Source: Oceanidesulfovibrio indonesiensis | Lineage (GTDB): Bacteria > Desulfobacterota > Desulfovibrionia > Desulfovibrionales > Desulfovibrionaceae | NCBI RefSeq assembly: GCF_007625075.1 | Contig: NZ_QMIE01000001.1 | Span: 1-64,000 of the forward strand | Length of the DNA stretch: 64,000 bases | Direction: 5' to 3' | Part shown: positions 17,878-27,020 of the stretch, piece after piece | Layout: every line of letters starts with the position of its first letter | Numbering within the stretch: position 1 is the first letter of the stretch | The notes under the pieces: model-generated | The model's input: only the letters and a program-made list of their open reading frames with translations | The model's database searches: none | What the model was told of the DNA's origin: nothing | Made by a program: the position numbers and the translations under genes

Positions 17878-18498
17878 CTACTGTGGACAGACCGCGCGGA
17901 ATGGGCTGCATCCACGGCCGCCGCGGTCCTTGCATGCCTGTCTGGCTGCTTGGTTTGCTGCGCGGGCGTCCTTTCCGGAACCGAACCCGGCCTTGCCGGC
18001 CGAGCCGAGAGCCATGGCCACGCATCCACCCTCCGAATTCACCACAACCCGGCAGTCCTGCCGGCCGCAGGCATTGAGGGCGGCGTTCCAGGCATTGTCC
18101 AGGGTGAACTGATTGTAGGACGTGCCGAGCGTGCCCGCGGCGTAGGAATAAGCCATGGCCTGCCAGCGGTTGTCCGTGGGACGCCTGGGCGGCGCAGGAA
18201 CGGTGAGCACGCCGAGGGGCTTGATGTACAGGCGATGAATGTAGCCGAACCCGCCCGTGATGAGCGGTACTTCGTAGAAATCGCCGACACGTGCGGTGAC
18301 TTTCATGGTCTGGCCGCGAACGACAGAACCCAGGATGTCGGCGCCCAGGTTCGGGGCCTGGCGGATGTTCGCCGCCTCGTCCGCGCGGAAATCCCGCGGC
18401 GGGTCGTACTCCCAGCGCTGCTCGGCGAGAGCTTCGATTGCGAGCAGGGTGAGCGCGAAGAAAATTGCGAAAAGGACGCGGTACCGATGCATCTTCAT
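17878..18498 (-). CDS. Secreted SH3-like / DUF4189 protein
   Basis: This protein of about 206 residues has an N-terminal signal segment (VLFAIFFALTLLAIEALA), then an SH3b-like region (about 38-95, with ANIRQAPNLGADILGSV and GDFYEVPL) and a C-terminal DUF4189-like domain (WQAMAYSYAAG, DCRVVV, GCVAMALG, final RAVC). Regularly spaced cysteines suggest disulphides in the periplasm. SH3b domains often bind murein, in keeping with the cell-wall enzymes upstream. No ribosome-binding site stands out; 18498 is chosen so that the signal segment is at the N-terminus. The next gene begins at the following base. Confidence 0.75.
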   Translation of the reverse strand: MKMHRYRVLFAIFFALTLLAIEALAEQRWEYDPPRDFRADEAANIRQAPNLGADILGSVVRGQTMKVTARVGDFYEVPLITGGFGYIHRLYIKPLGVLTVPAPPRRPTDNRWQAMAYSYAAGTLGTSYNQFTLDNAWNAALNACGRQDCRVVVNSEGGCVAMALGSAGKAGFGSGKDARAANQAARQACKDRGGRGCSPFRAVCPQ

Positions 18499-18708
18499 GT
18501 GGCGGCAAGGTGATGTCTGCATGGCATTGCTGTAGCACGTTGCTGGTTCAGTGTCGTGGGCCAAGGGTGCGCACTCCTAGAGTCTGTGGCGGGTCAGACA
18601 TTTCATTCCGCAGGGAAAATGCACAAAAATTGCCTGTCAAATTGACTATAGCACATTGCCGGATCGTGTCCATGTGAGCAGTGGACGGAATGAATGGGTG
18701 TAACGCGA

Positions 18709-21174
18709 TCAGACGGCCTCAGGATGTGCGTCCAGCACAGCCGGCAAGGTAACGACCACCCTCGTGCCGCCATCCTCGGGCTGCTCCAACACCAGGGCGC
18801 CGCGATGCTCGCTGACGATGGAGTTACAGATGGACAGGCCCAGGCCGGTTCCCTCGCCTTCCGGCTTCGTGGTGAAGAACGGGTCGAATATATCGTCGAG
18901 AAGGGCTGGATCGATTCCGCTGCCGCGGTCCTCCACCACGATGGCGACGGCAGGTTGCTGGCTGAGCGTGGTCATGGACGCCGAAATGCAGAGTCGTTTT
19001 TCCGGATCGGCGTAGGGGTGCCTTTCGTTCAGGGCGAACCGGGCGTTGGAGATGAGATTCATAAGAATCTGCTGCAATTCCCAGGTAATGCAGTCGGCGG
19101 ACGGAAGGTCGTCCGGGATGTCCAGCGCCAGGGTGATGCCCTCGCGAATCAGCCGCGGTTCCACGAGTTCGATGACGGAACGAACCGCTCCGAGCACTGA
19201 GCAGGGGGCCTTTTCCGAAGCGTGGCTGCGGGCGAACCCGAGCACGCCATGCGCAAGCCGGGCGATGCGTTCGCCTTCTGTGATGATCTTGTCGAGGAAT
19301 TGCGAGCCAGCCCCGTCCAGGCCGCCGTTGTCGTCGATCATGTCCAGCAGGACTTGCGCGTAGTTGATGATGCCGTTGACCGGGTTGTTAATCTCGTGGG
19401 CGAGGCCGGCTGCGAGTTCTCCGAGAGAGGCAAGCTGGCCGGTGCGTACGAGTTCTGCCTTGAGCTGCTTTTCACCGGTCAGGTCGATGCCCACGCCCAG
19501 CACGGCCGTGACCTGTCCCTCTGCGTCGCGCAAGGGAACGCGTATGATCCGCATCCAGCGCGTCTCTCCCTGGCAGTTCTGGAGCTTGTACTCGCCATCC
19601 GCACGATCGAGCGTTCCGGCATACAGGTCGTCCTCCGCGGCTCTGTAGGATTCGTCCTCGTAGACCATGGGCGCGAGTTCTCCGGGGGATCGTCCGAGCA
19701 ACTCCTCCTCGGTCCGTCCATGGAACCTGCAGGCGGCGGCATTTGCCAGCATAATCAGTCTGTTGCGGTCTCGGACGGTGATCATGTTGGGAACCGCTTC
19801 AATGACTTCCTTCAGAAACAGCCCCTGGGCCTTGATGGCCTGCTGCGCGCGGAGGCGCTCGCCGATGTCCCGCACGGCGGCGAGGCGCACGTCCTTTCCC
19901 TGCCAGGAGATGCGGCGCATGGATATTTCCACGGGAATGGGCGAACCGTCGCAATGGGTGTGGGTCTGGAAGAGCATGGCGGGCTCTTTGCCACGAGGCT
20001 TTCTATTGTACGGGAGCAGTGCAGACTGATGCACGAGATCCCCGAATTTCATGCCGAGGAGAAAGTCGCGCGAGTAGCCGTACATTTCCTCCGTGGCGGC
20101 GTTGGCCTCGAGTATGGTGTCTTCTGTATCATCGATAACGAAGATGGCGTCCGTTTCCAGCTCGAACAGTTGCTTGTACTTCTGCTCGGTTTCGCGGCGG
20201 TTGAGCTCCGCGCGTCGAAGCTCGCCCACATCCACGATGGTCCCCAGCATGCGCTTGGGGTCGGCGCCTTGCCATGAAACCACCATGGCGCGGCAGAAGA
20301 GGCGACGCCACTCGCCGTTCGGCAGGGCTATGCGCAACTCCGCTTCGAAACGATGATTTTTTCCCTCGATATGTTCCCGGTAGCTTTTCGCGAGGCGGTC
20401 GACGTCTTCGGGATGGATGCGGTTCCATAGCGTCGCAGTGTCGTCGATGCGCGTGGTCTCCCATCCGATCATGCGCGCAGCCGAATCGGACAGCAGCACG
20501 GTGCGGTTGATGATGTCGTAGTCCCACACGCCGTCCGTGGTGGCCTCCAGGGTTAGCCGCAGACGCTCTTCGCTCTCCTGCAGTACGTTCATGTCCTCGA
20601 AACGAACGATGGCGTTGGCCATCATTTCGGCCACTATCTGCAAGAGTTCCGTATCCGCCGGCTCCCATTCCCGCCGGCGGTGGACCATGTCGAACCCGAA
20701 AAAACCGACAAGCGCGCCGCGTCCGACCATGGGCACGAGCAGAAGCGACAGGATGTTCTGTTGCTCGAGTTCGTTGCGTTCCGCTTTCGCTTCCTCGGGC
20801 AGCTCCCGGACATACGGAACGAGCACAGGTTGCAGATTGAAAAGTTTCTCCTGAATCCAGGGAAACAGGCCGAAGGGGACATTCTGGAGCCTGTCTTTGA
20901 CTGGAGATATCCCGGCAGCGACCCATTCGTGGGTGTTCGTGAAGGTCTCGCATCGGGCATCGAGCAGCATGACGTATCCGCGATCCGCTTCCAGGAATTC
21001 ACCTGTTTCACGGATTGTCGCATTCAGGAGGCCATCCAGCGTCGCCCTGCGTTCGGCCGGGTCGCCCTGCGGCGTTGCGCCGGCGAAACGCCGCGAAATG
21101 AACGCAACGAGCGCTTCGAAGCCTATGCGATAGTCAATTCCGCGCCGTTTTTCGGAAACGAATTTGTCGTACAT
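18709..21174 (-). CDS. GAF/PAS sensor histidine kinase, orphan
   Basis: This 821-residue cytoplasmic kinase has a GAF-like domain (about 40-205), three PAS/PAC units (about 210-335, 340-455 and 465-580), a HisKA dimerisation domain with LAAGLAHEINNPVNGI, and an HATPase domain with N-box LMNLISNARFAL, G1 DRGSGIDP and G2 GEGTGLGLSIC. It should autophosphorylate on the HEINNP histidine. No response regulator is adjacent, so the partner is elsewhere. The ribosome-binding site before ATG at 21174 is poor. It diverges from the STAS gene at 21617. Confidence 0.93.
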   Translation of the reverse strand: MYDKFVSEKRRGIDYRIGFEALVAFISRRFAGATPQGDPAERRATLDGLLNATIRETGEFLEADRGYVMLLDARCETFTNTHEWVAAGISPVKDRLQNVPFGLFPWIQEKLFNLQPVLVPYVRELPEEAKAERNELEQQNILSLLLVPMVGRGALVGFFGFDMVHRRREWEPADTELLQIVAEMMANAIVRFEDMNVLQESEERLRLTLEATTDGVWDYDIINRTVLLSDSAARMIGWETTRIDDTATLWNRIHPEDVDRLAKSYREHIEGKNHRFEAELRIALPNGEWRRLFCRAMVVSWQGADPKRMLGTIVDVGELRRAELNRRETEQKYKQLFELETDAIFVIDDTEDTILEANAATEEMYGYSRDFLLGMKFGDLVHQSALLPYNRKPRGKEPAMLFQTHTHCDGSPIPVEISMRRISWQGKDVRLAAVRDIGERLRAQQAIKAQGLFLKEVIEAVPNMITVRDRNRLIMLANAAACRFHGRTEEELLGRSPGELAPMVYEDESYRAAEDDLYAGTLDRADGEYKLQNCQGETRWMRIIRVPLRDAEGQVTAVLGVGIDLTGEKQLKAELVRTGQLASLGELAAGLAHEINNPVNGIINYAQVLLDMIDDNGGLDGAGSQFLDKIITEGERIARLAHGVLGFARSHASEKAPCSVLGAVRSVIELVEPRLIREGITLALDIPDDLPSADCITWELQQILMNLISNARFALNERHPYADPEKRLCISASMTTLSQQPAVAIVVEDRGSGIDPALLDDIFDPFFTTKPEGEGTGLGLSICNSIVSEHRGALVLEQPEDGGTRVVVTLPAVLDAHPEAV

Positions 21175-21616
21175 TATGGCACTTCGATTGAGACTGGTTT
21201 ACGATTCGCACACATGATGCGCAGGCGGGATGTATAGCAGAGAGGGAATCGCCTTGAAAGGACTTTGGATATAGCGTTCCGGTTGACTTTCACGGCGCCT
21301 TCTCGCCATTGTAGGTTTTCGGATCGAGGGTCGTCCTGGTGTTGCTGTTTCGGATATTGCTTGGACCATGGAGGGTTTCGTCCTATGATCCACCCGGATC
21401 GGGCGCGGCTGCCCGAGCACGGGGAAGCGAAAACATTTCGTGGAGCGCATTGTTGTTCAGGCTGTGCTCCCGTGGCGTTTGCCGCGCGGCTTCGACGCGA
21501 AGGTGGCGATAACCATAACAGAGAAGCGGAACTGCAAGTAGTCTTTGCTTCCGGCAATAATGACAACCATTCCGGATTTTCCGCAATAGAACGCGATGTC
21601 CATGGAGGATATCGAG
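21175..21616. other. Divergent regulatory region
   Basis: These 440 bases separate the orphan kinase from the STAS/HATPase pair. No supported gene lies here. Promoters in both directions are expected; I found no pair of hexamers convincing enough to list. Confidence 0.45.
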
Positions 21617-22096
21617 ATGGCTTTTCTGGATAAGTTGCTTGGCAAAAAGCAGGACACGGTGTCTCCGCAAAGTTCCAGCGGAGTGCAGCAGACAACTTCT
21701 GGCGCGAGCGCCGTCTCGTCGGACGCTTCGTCGGAAGGCGCCTCGGCGTACACGCTGCGCGCCAAACGCGGACAGGACGGACAGGTCCTGCTTCTCGTTG
21801 TGGCCGGCAGGCTGGACGCTTTATCCTCGCCTGCGTTCGAAACCGAATGCGCGCGGTACCTGGCGCCCGGCGTCCAATACTGTATCATGGAATGCCAGGG
21901 GCTTACGTATCTTTCCAGTGCAGGGCTGCGTAGTCTGATGACGCTTTCCATGAGGCTCCGCTCCATGAACGCCGCCCTGGTCTTCAGCGGCCTGAACGAG
22001 AACGTGCGAGGCATTTTCCATTCGGCCGGCCTGCTCAAAATGTTCCCTGTCTACGTTTCCGTTGAAAAGGCTGTGCGCAGCATCCGGAAAGGGTAG
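21617..22096 (+). CDS. STAS-domain anti-sigma antagonist-like protein
   Basis: This 159-residue protein has a charged and Ser/Gln/Ala-rich leader of about 50 residues followed by an STAS domain. The domain shows VVAGRLDALSSPAFETE and CQGLTYLSSAGLRSLM; the serine pair in LSSAGLR is the expected phosphorylation site of RsbV/SpoIIAA-type antagonists. ATG at 21617 follows GGAGG (21604-21608) with good spacing and is preferred to the ATG at 21596. The HATPase gene starts three bases after the stop codon. Together with the PP2C phosphatase facing it from 25767, this makes a complete partner-switching set. Confidence 0.9.
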   Translation: MAFLDKLLGKKQDTVSPQSSSGVQQTTSGASAVSSDASSEGASAYTLRAKRGQDGQVLLLVVAGRLDALSSPAFETECARYLAPGVQYCIMECQGLTYLSSAGLRSLMTLSMRLRSMNAALVFSGLNENVRGIFHSAGLLKMFPVYVSVEKAVRSIRKG

Positions 22097-22099
22097 GCC

Positions 22100-22645
22100 A
22101 TGGTTCGGCGGCGCCGTTTTCCGGCAAAGCTGGAGAGCCTCCCCGAGGTGCGCGATTTCGTGTTGGGCGAGGCGTCCCGGGTCGGGCTCTCTGATGCCAG
22201 GATAATTGTTCTGGAACTCGTGCTCGAAGAGCTCGTCGTGAACATCGTGTCCTATGCGTACGCCTGTCCCGTGAACGGGCCGGATAACGCGTCGGAGCCA
22301 GCATGCGCGCCGATGGTGGTGCCTGTGGAGCAAACGCCGAACGACGCGCACCTGGATGTGCAATGCGGATCGTGCGCGGACGCACAGAAAATGCACGCGC
22401 CCATGGCCGACGCCATAGCCCGTTCCGGCATCGAGCCCGCCGATCTTTTCTGCGTGGTGCTGGAAGATTCCGGCATTGCATTCGACCCCCTGGCGGCGTC
22501 GCCGCCGAACCATCTGGATGAGGACCTGGAAACAAGACAATGCGGCGGGCTGGGCATCCACTTCGCCAAAGAGCGCTCCGCCGTGATGGCGTATGAGCGC
22601 GATGGCGGAAAGAACCGCCTCGGATTCGGCATACTGCGGCAATAG
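22100..22645 (+). CDS. RsbW/SpoIIAB-like HATPase with an insertion
   Basis: This 181-residue protein is a GHKL ATPase of the serine-kinase/anti-sigma type: N-box VLEELVVNIVSYAY (E43, E44, N48), G1 EDSGIAFDP (122-130) and G2 GGLGIHF (149-155). Between N-box and G1 lies an insertion of about 60 residues (57-116) holding four cysteines, twice what the fold needs. In family terms it should bind and phosphorylate the STAS protein and hold a target sigma factor or other partner. No sigma factor gene is adjacent, so the output is unknown. It is translationally close to the STAS gene and convergent with the phosphatase. Confidence 0.88.
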   Translation: MVRRRRFPAKLESLPEVRDFVLGEASRVGLSDARIIVLELVLEELVVNIVSYAYACPVNGPDNASEPACAPMVVPVEQTPNDAHLDVQCGSCADAQKMHAPMADAIARSGIEPADLFCVVLEDSGIAFDPLAASPPNHLDEDLETRQCGGLGIHFAKERSAVMAYERDGGKNRLGFGILRQ

Positions 22646-22677
22646 CGCGTGATGCGCTGGACGGAAACGGCGGGGGG

Positions 22678-25600
22678 TCAGGACCTGCGATCGTCCTCGG
22701 CGTCTATGCCTCCAATCGCACTTTCATCAAGGTAGAGGTCATTGTACTCATCGCCTTCGGCGCCGATTTCCAGCTCGAAGTATCCGCTCTCGTCGGCGTC
22801 GTCGAGGGCGAACTCCACATCGGAATCCGGATACTGAGGATACACCGTCACGTCCGAATGGATGGAGATGAAGCTGCCCGGGTCATCGTGGGGTGCGAGC
22901 GACTGATCCTGAAGGTCGGGGTTCTGGGCGTACATATCGCCGGGGAGCGAAGGTATGAGCTCGAATCCACCTTCTTGCAGCGGTTCTTCCGAGTAACCGT
23001 CCGGAGCCGTGGGGCCGGGAGGCGGCAGGTCCTCGTCGAGCACCTCGTATTCATCCAGGTCGAGAGACAGCAGCGCCATGTCGTCGTCTGGTTCGAGCAT
23101 ATCTTCAGGATCGGCGGTCAACCGGAAATCGTCCAGGTTGGGCGGCTCCGGGATGCTGTCCTCGAACTCCCTGTCCGCAAGTGCGGCATCCGCGGAAAAG
23201 ATCGACTCGGGCAGATCCAGCGGCAGATCCTCGTCGACCTCCAGGTCTTCGAGCTCGTCGCCCAGGTACAGGGCGGATGTGACGTCGTCCGCTTCCGGAA
23301 TGTCGATGGTCCACTCCGGAGCGAGGTCCAGGAGTTCCTCTTCCTCCTCGATTTGCGCGTATGTCGTATCCGGCGATTCAAACATCGCGCCGTCGTTGTG
23401 CTCATTCGCGGGGATGAGAGCGATCGCCTCGTCGTCGGGTCCACGGGCGTAGCCATTCTCATCGATAGCCAGCTCGGGGGGGTGATCGGGAATGGGGAGT
23501 TTCGCGTACGCCCCTGTTGGTTCTTCGCGGATGTCGGCAGCGTCTGGCCCGGCTTCCCGTCTGCTGAAATCCGACGTCGTGTTCTGTGATGCATCGTCAT
23601 CCGAGAGTCCTGCCAGGGCTTGCGGCAGTGGATCTGATAGAGCCTGGCCGGGTTGCGAGTCGTCGCCCTCGTACTCGTGCGGCAGGAAAGGCGGCGCCGC
23701 ATGCGCCTGCGGACCATCTCCGGCTGATGCGACATGATCTTTGGCCTGATCCGGGCGCCTGAGCACAAGCAGCGTAATGTCGTCCGACTGCTCCGCCTCT
23801 TTCTCGTGGAGCTCAACCGCTTTGACGATGATCCTGCTCAGCAGTCTCGAAGTTTTTTCGAAATACCTGCCGGACACGAGTTCGAGCCTGCGCTCGCCGA
23901 ACAGGATGCGCGAGGGGCTCATGGCCTCGGTCACGCCGTCCGAATAGGCGATGATCGTATCGCCGGGTCCAATGGCGTGAACGTGCGTGCTGAACGAAGC
24001 TTCGGGCAGGATGCCGAGCATGGGGTCCTCGGTTATCGGCAGGTACTCTGTAGAGCCGTCGGCCCTGACCACGAGAGGCGGATTGTGGCCGCCGGCGGCA
24101 AACCGCAGATCGCCGTCATCGGTGTTCAGGATGCCCACGAACAGCGTGACGAACATTTGCGAGGCGTTGCCACGGCAGAGTTCTTCGTTGATTTCGAGCA
24201 GCATGCGTCCCGGGTCGGCCACCTGTCGCGTCTTGGATCTGAGAAGCGACATGGTGAGGGCCATGAAAAGCGCGGCGGGCACGCCTTTGCCGGACACGTC
24301 GCCCACGGCGAACAGGATGCGGCCGGGCCCGAGGCGTTCGTAATAGAAGAGGTCGCCACCGACCTCGCGCGCAGGGATGAGCAGGGCGTGCAGTTCGATG
24401 TCGTCATCGTCCAGGTGCGCCTCCGGCGCATTCGGCAGCATGTCCATCTGTATCGCGCGTGCAAGTTCCAGCTCATGATCGATGCGTTCGCGCTCCTTGG
24501 TGGCCTGGAGCAGGTTTGCGACATTCTCGCGCAGACTGGATTCCATGGTGCGCAGAGCCAGAGCCACGAGCCCCACTTCATCCCGGCGCTTTCTGGAAAG
24601 CTTGTGCAACTCGTTGCCGATATGAGTTTCCGGAGCGTTGAAATCCGAGGAGCCTATCTGCACGGCAAGGCCGGCGAGGCGTCTGAGCGGCTTGGCGATG
24701 CGGTCCACAAGGAAGGCCGTAAGGATGAAGGCGACCAGAAACACGACGCCGATGACGAGCGACTGGCGCAGGACGAGATGCTGGGCCGGAGCGGCCACCT
24801 CGGCCTGAAACGAGGCAACGCCGACGTACCAGTCCAGCGGAGCGTAGTGGAACACCCGTATGTCCACGGCGTGTTCCGCACCCTGGCCGTCCTTGACGCT
24901 CATGGTGAGCGGGTTGGATTTGTTTCCCACCGCGGCGATGATGGATGCGAGGGAGCCAGTGGACACCACGTCGGCCACGGCATCGTCCATGGGAAAGGGG
25001 CGTTCCGGCGGCGCTACGAGCAGGTGGCCTGCGCCGTCGAAGACAAATGCAAAACCCGAGTCGGCGATGCGCACTTCGCGCAGGCTCTGGCCGAGGATCG
25101 TCAAGGCGTTCTCAAGGCGGCGGGCCTCTTCGCGCTCCACATCCGCTATGTCCACGCCCGTGGACAGCACCCAGTCGAACCCGGGCACCTCCGCGAAATA
25201 GCCGATCAGGCGCGCCTGCGCATCGGAGTTGGTACGCGGCGCGTGGAAGACGCTGTATGCGCTGCCGTAGGTTCTGGCCTCGTCGCGCATGCTGGCCAGC
25301 AGGGGCCGGCCCTTGATGTCCTCCACGCCGGAGAGACTGCCGAGGCCGGGGCCGAAGTTTCGGGCCAGTGGCCGCAAGCGTGCATCATAAAGGAGGAAGT
25401 ACGCCTTTTCGCCGAGTTTCAACCCGCGTATCCAGTCGAGAGCCTGCTGCTGCGCTTCAGCTGGTGACAGCACGCCGCGTTCGGCAAGGGTCGCGAACTC
25501 CGTCAGCCCGTCCATGGCCATGTCGGCAGATTCGGCAAGGCGCTGCTTGTGGTCGGTAACGGTCTCCACCCGGTTGGAGAGGAGGTTGCGGTAAGTGGTT

Positions 25601-25767
25601 TCGACCGTGTGGCGGACGAGTTGAAGCACGTTGTCCGCGGAACGGGACTCGGCGCGCTCCGAGAGAGTACGGACGTCCTGCATGCCGATGAGAATGACGC
25701 AGGCCGCCGTGGCGGCGAGGATCGCGACAAGCAGCGCGAGAAGTTTGCCTTTGAGAGATCTGGTCAT
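22678..25767 (-). CDS. Cache-HAMP-PP2C phosphatase with long acidic tail
   Basis: This protein of about 1029 residues has an N-terminal membrane segment (about 10-30), a periplasmic Cache sensor (to about 325, including KAYFLLYDARLRPLARNF and FDWVLSTGVDIADV), a second membrane segment (about 335-360), a HAMP-like linker, and a SpoIIE/RsbU phosphatase (about 450-670) with FAVGDVSGKGVPAALFM and YSDGVTEA. Past LLVLRRPDQ there are about 355 further residues that hold, by hand count, 58 Asp and 42 Glu against 10 Lys/Arg, with no recognisable domain. The convergent STAS/HATPase pair ends 32 bases away. The start is inferred from the membrane segment; no strong ribosome-binding site is seen. Confidence 0.92.
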   Translation of the reverse strand: MTRSLKGKLLALLVAILAATAACVILIGMQDVRTLSERAESRSADNVLQLVRHTVETTYRNLLSNRVETVTDHKQRLAESADMAMDGLTEFATLAERGVLSPAEAQQQALDWIRGLKLGEKAYFLLYDARLRPLARNFGPGLGSLSGVEDIKGRPLLASMRDEARTYGSAYSVFHAPRTNSDAQARLIGYFAEVPGFDWVLSTGVDIADVEREEARRLENALTILGQSLREVRIADSGFAFVFDGAGHLLVAPPERPFPMDDAVADVVSTGSLASIIAAVGNKSNPLTMSVKDGQGAEHAVDIRVFHYAPLDWYVGVASFQAEVAAPAQHLVLRQSLVIGVVFLVAFILTAFLVDRIAKPLRRLAGLAVQIGSSDFNAPETHIGNELHKLSRKRRDEVGLVALALRTMESSLRENVANLLQATKERERIDHELELARAIQMDMLPNAPEAHLDDDDIELHALLIPAREVGGDLFYYERLGPGRILFAVGDVSGKGVPAALFMALTMSLLRSKTRQVADPGRMLLEINEELCRGNASQMFVTLFVGILNTDDGDLRFAAGGHNPPLVVRADGSTEYLPITEDPMLGILPEASFSTHVHAIGPGDTIIAYSDGVTEAMSPSRILFGERRLELVSGRYFEKTSRLLSRIIVKAVELHEKEAEQSDDITLLVLRRPDQAKDHVASAGDGPQAHAAPPFLPHEYEGDDSQPGQALSDPLPQALAGLSDDDASQNTTSDFSRREAGPDAADIREEPTGAYAKLPIPDHPPELAIDENGYARGPDDEAIALIPANEHNDGAMFESPDTTYAQIEEEEELLDLAPEWTIDIPEADDVTSALYLGDELEDLEVDEDLPLDLPESIFSADAALADREFEDSIPEPPNLDDFRLTADPEDMLEPDDDMALLSLDLDEYEVLDEDLPPPGPTAPDGYSEEPLQEGGFELIPSLPGDMYAQNPDLQDQSLAPHDDPGSFISIHSDVTVYPQYPDSDVEFALDDADESGYFELEIGAEGDEYNDLYLDESAIGGIDAEDDRRS

Positions 25768-26095
25768 TCGTTTGCGGCGGCTGTACCGAACTCCGTGTGC
25801 AAAAATGCGCATCCCCGCGTCAAACCGAAAGAAAGTCGATATCTCTTTAGCATCCGGGCGTTACTCTTGACAATCGTTAAAATGCAAGACGCGATGCTTC
25901 GTGGTATGTGCATCGAGAAAGCGGCTTCGGGCGTTTCGGCGAACCTGCGCCACGGCACCCGCGCTGAGAGAATGGGATCGCGTCCGGCCGATCCGCAGCC
26001 GTGTTGACAGGCTTCATCGTCGGGACATACATCCGCGTGGTGGCAACGCGTCTGGTAGACGGCGTTTTCTATTTGCGAGATACATTTTAGGAGAC
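25768..26095. other. Divergent intergenic region
   Basis: These 328 bases lie between the acidic-tail phosphatase and a small membrane protein gene. TTGACA occurs near 25867 on the plus strand but lacks a fitting -10 hexamer. No gene is supported here. Confidence 0.4.
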
Positions 26096-26269
26096 ATGAT
26101 GGCGGAAGAGAAGAACTACATTGTGCGAGGCATTATCATAGGAGCCTCCGCCGGCATCCTTCTGAGCTTCACCGGCTATGTCGAGATGGGGCGGGGAGCC
26201 GCGCTGGGCATGATCGGCGGGTTCATCGCCGGCCTGACCCTGGCCAAACGGCGGCAGGGCAAGGACTAG
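26096..26269 (+). CDS. Small two-helix membrane protein
   Basis: This 57-residue protein starts at ATG 26096 after TAGGAGAC, an excellent ribosome-binding site. A short acidic head (MMAEEKNY) is followed by two hydrophobic, glycine-rich segments (GIIIGASAGILLSFTGYV and GAALGMIGGFIAGLTLA) and a basic tail (KRRQGKD). The layout suggests a positive-inside hairpin with GxxxG-type packing. I do not recognise a family. The VanZ-like gene begins 17 bases on, so they are likely co-expressed. Confidence 0.75.
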   Translation: MMAEEKNYIVRGIIIGASAGILLSFTGYVEMGRGAALGMIGGFIAGLTLAKRRQGKD

Positions 26270-26286
26270 CAAGGGGCTGTCGGACC

Positions 26287-26769
26287 ATGGCCGGTCAGCC
26301 TCGATCATCGCAACGCCGGAACGATCCAGGCACGGCAGACTCCGGCGAACAACATGCGGACCGGCGGGCCTGGCGCCTGTTCACGGTTGTGTGGCTCTCG
26401 GGCATTGCGCTGTACGCCGTGCTCTCGTTGCTGCCCATACGCATCCCTTTCCAGCAATCTGTGCTTTGGGGCGCCGCCAGCATGGATGAAGCGTTGCATT
26501 TCGCTGCATTCGCCATCCTTGCGGTGAACCTTGCTTTCGTTTTCCATTCTCGAATCGATCTTTTTCTCGCTTACCTGTTGCTTCTGCTGTTGGGCACGGC
26601 CACCGAGCTTTCGCACCTGCTGATTCCGAATCGCATGTTCTCCTTCCGCGATCTCGGCGCGAACCTGCTCGGCTGCATGGCAGGGTCGCTGCCCGGGCTA
26701 TCCTGGCGATTCGCAAGACGCATACGCGGCAAAGGACCGCTCAGGGACAGAGCGCGGCAGGGCTATTGA
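26287..26769 (+). CDS. VanZ-like membrane protein
   Basis: This 160-residue protein has a hydrophilic head of about 30 residues and four predicted membrane segments. MDEALHFAAFAIL, GTATELSHLLIPNR and SFRDLGANLLGCMAG follow the VanZ-family pattern with conserved Asp, His, Glu and Asn. VanZ proteins have poorly defined roles; one gives low-level teicoplanin resistance. The start is less certain because the upstream site (AAGGGG) is moderate. Two unusual hairpins follow. Confidence 0.8.
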   Translation: MAGQPRSSQRRNDPGTADSGEQHADRRAWRLFTVVWLSGIALYAVLSLLPIRIPFQQSVLWGAASMDEALHFAAFAILAVNLAFVFHSRIDLFLAYLLLLLLGTATELSHLLIPNRMFSFRDLGANLLGCMAGSLPGLSWRFARRIRGKGPLRDRARQGY

Positions 26770-26828
26770 AGGGGCTTGTGCGGGAACACTCTCCATTCCA
26801 CACTGCCCGAGCAGCAACGCGACGCCGA

Positions 26829-26926
26829 CTGAAAAGGATACATCTCCTTATCCTTTTTCAGCTCCAGCTCTCGAATCCTGATATTACTGGGAGCAAGAAG
26901 TTTAAAATTTCTTGCTCCCAGTAATA
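26829..26926. repeat. Two tandem long hairpins
   Basis: The first hairpin pairs CTGAAAAGGATA (26829-26840) with TATCCTTTTTCAG (26849-26861). The second is a perfect 18-bp stem from 26882 to 26926 with a nine-base loop, joining TATTACTGGGAGCAAGAA to its complement. Neither has a T-run, so simple termination is not the best reading. The 280-base gap from 26770 to 27049 holds no gene. Confidence 0.6.
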
Positions 26927-26975
26927 GCGAAGCGCTGCAGACTCATTCACTCTGCCGTACATCGGCACGGCCCTT

Positions 26976-27020
26976 CAAAAAACGGCGGCATGCACGGAAA
27001 AAAAACCGTACACGCCGCCG
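26976..27020 (-). terminator. Terminator of the DsbA-like gene
   Basis: On the minus strand a CGGCGGCGTGTACGG stem with an eight-T loop pairs with CCGTGCATGCCGCCG and is followed by six T residues. It lies 30 bases beyond the DsbA-like stop codon. Confidence 0.88.

Noticed and set aside
23734-25467. Open frame of about 577 codons opposite the acidic-tail phosphatase
   Set aside because: Antisense shadow; no ribosome-binding site or domain.
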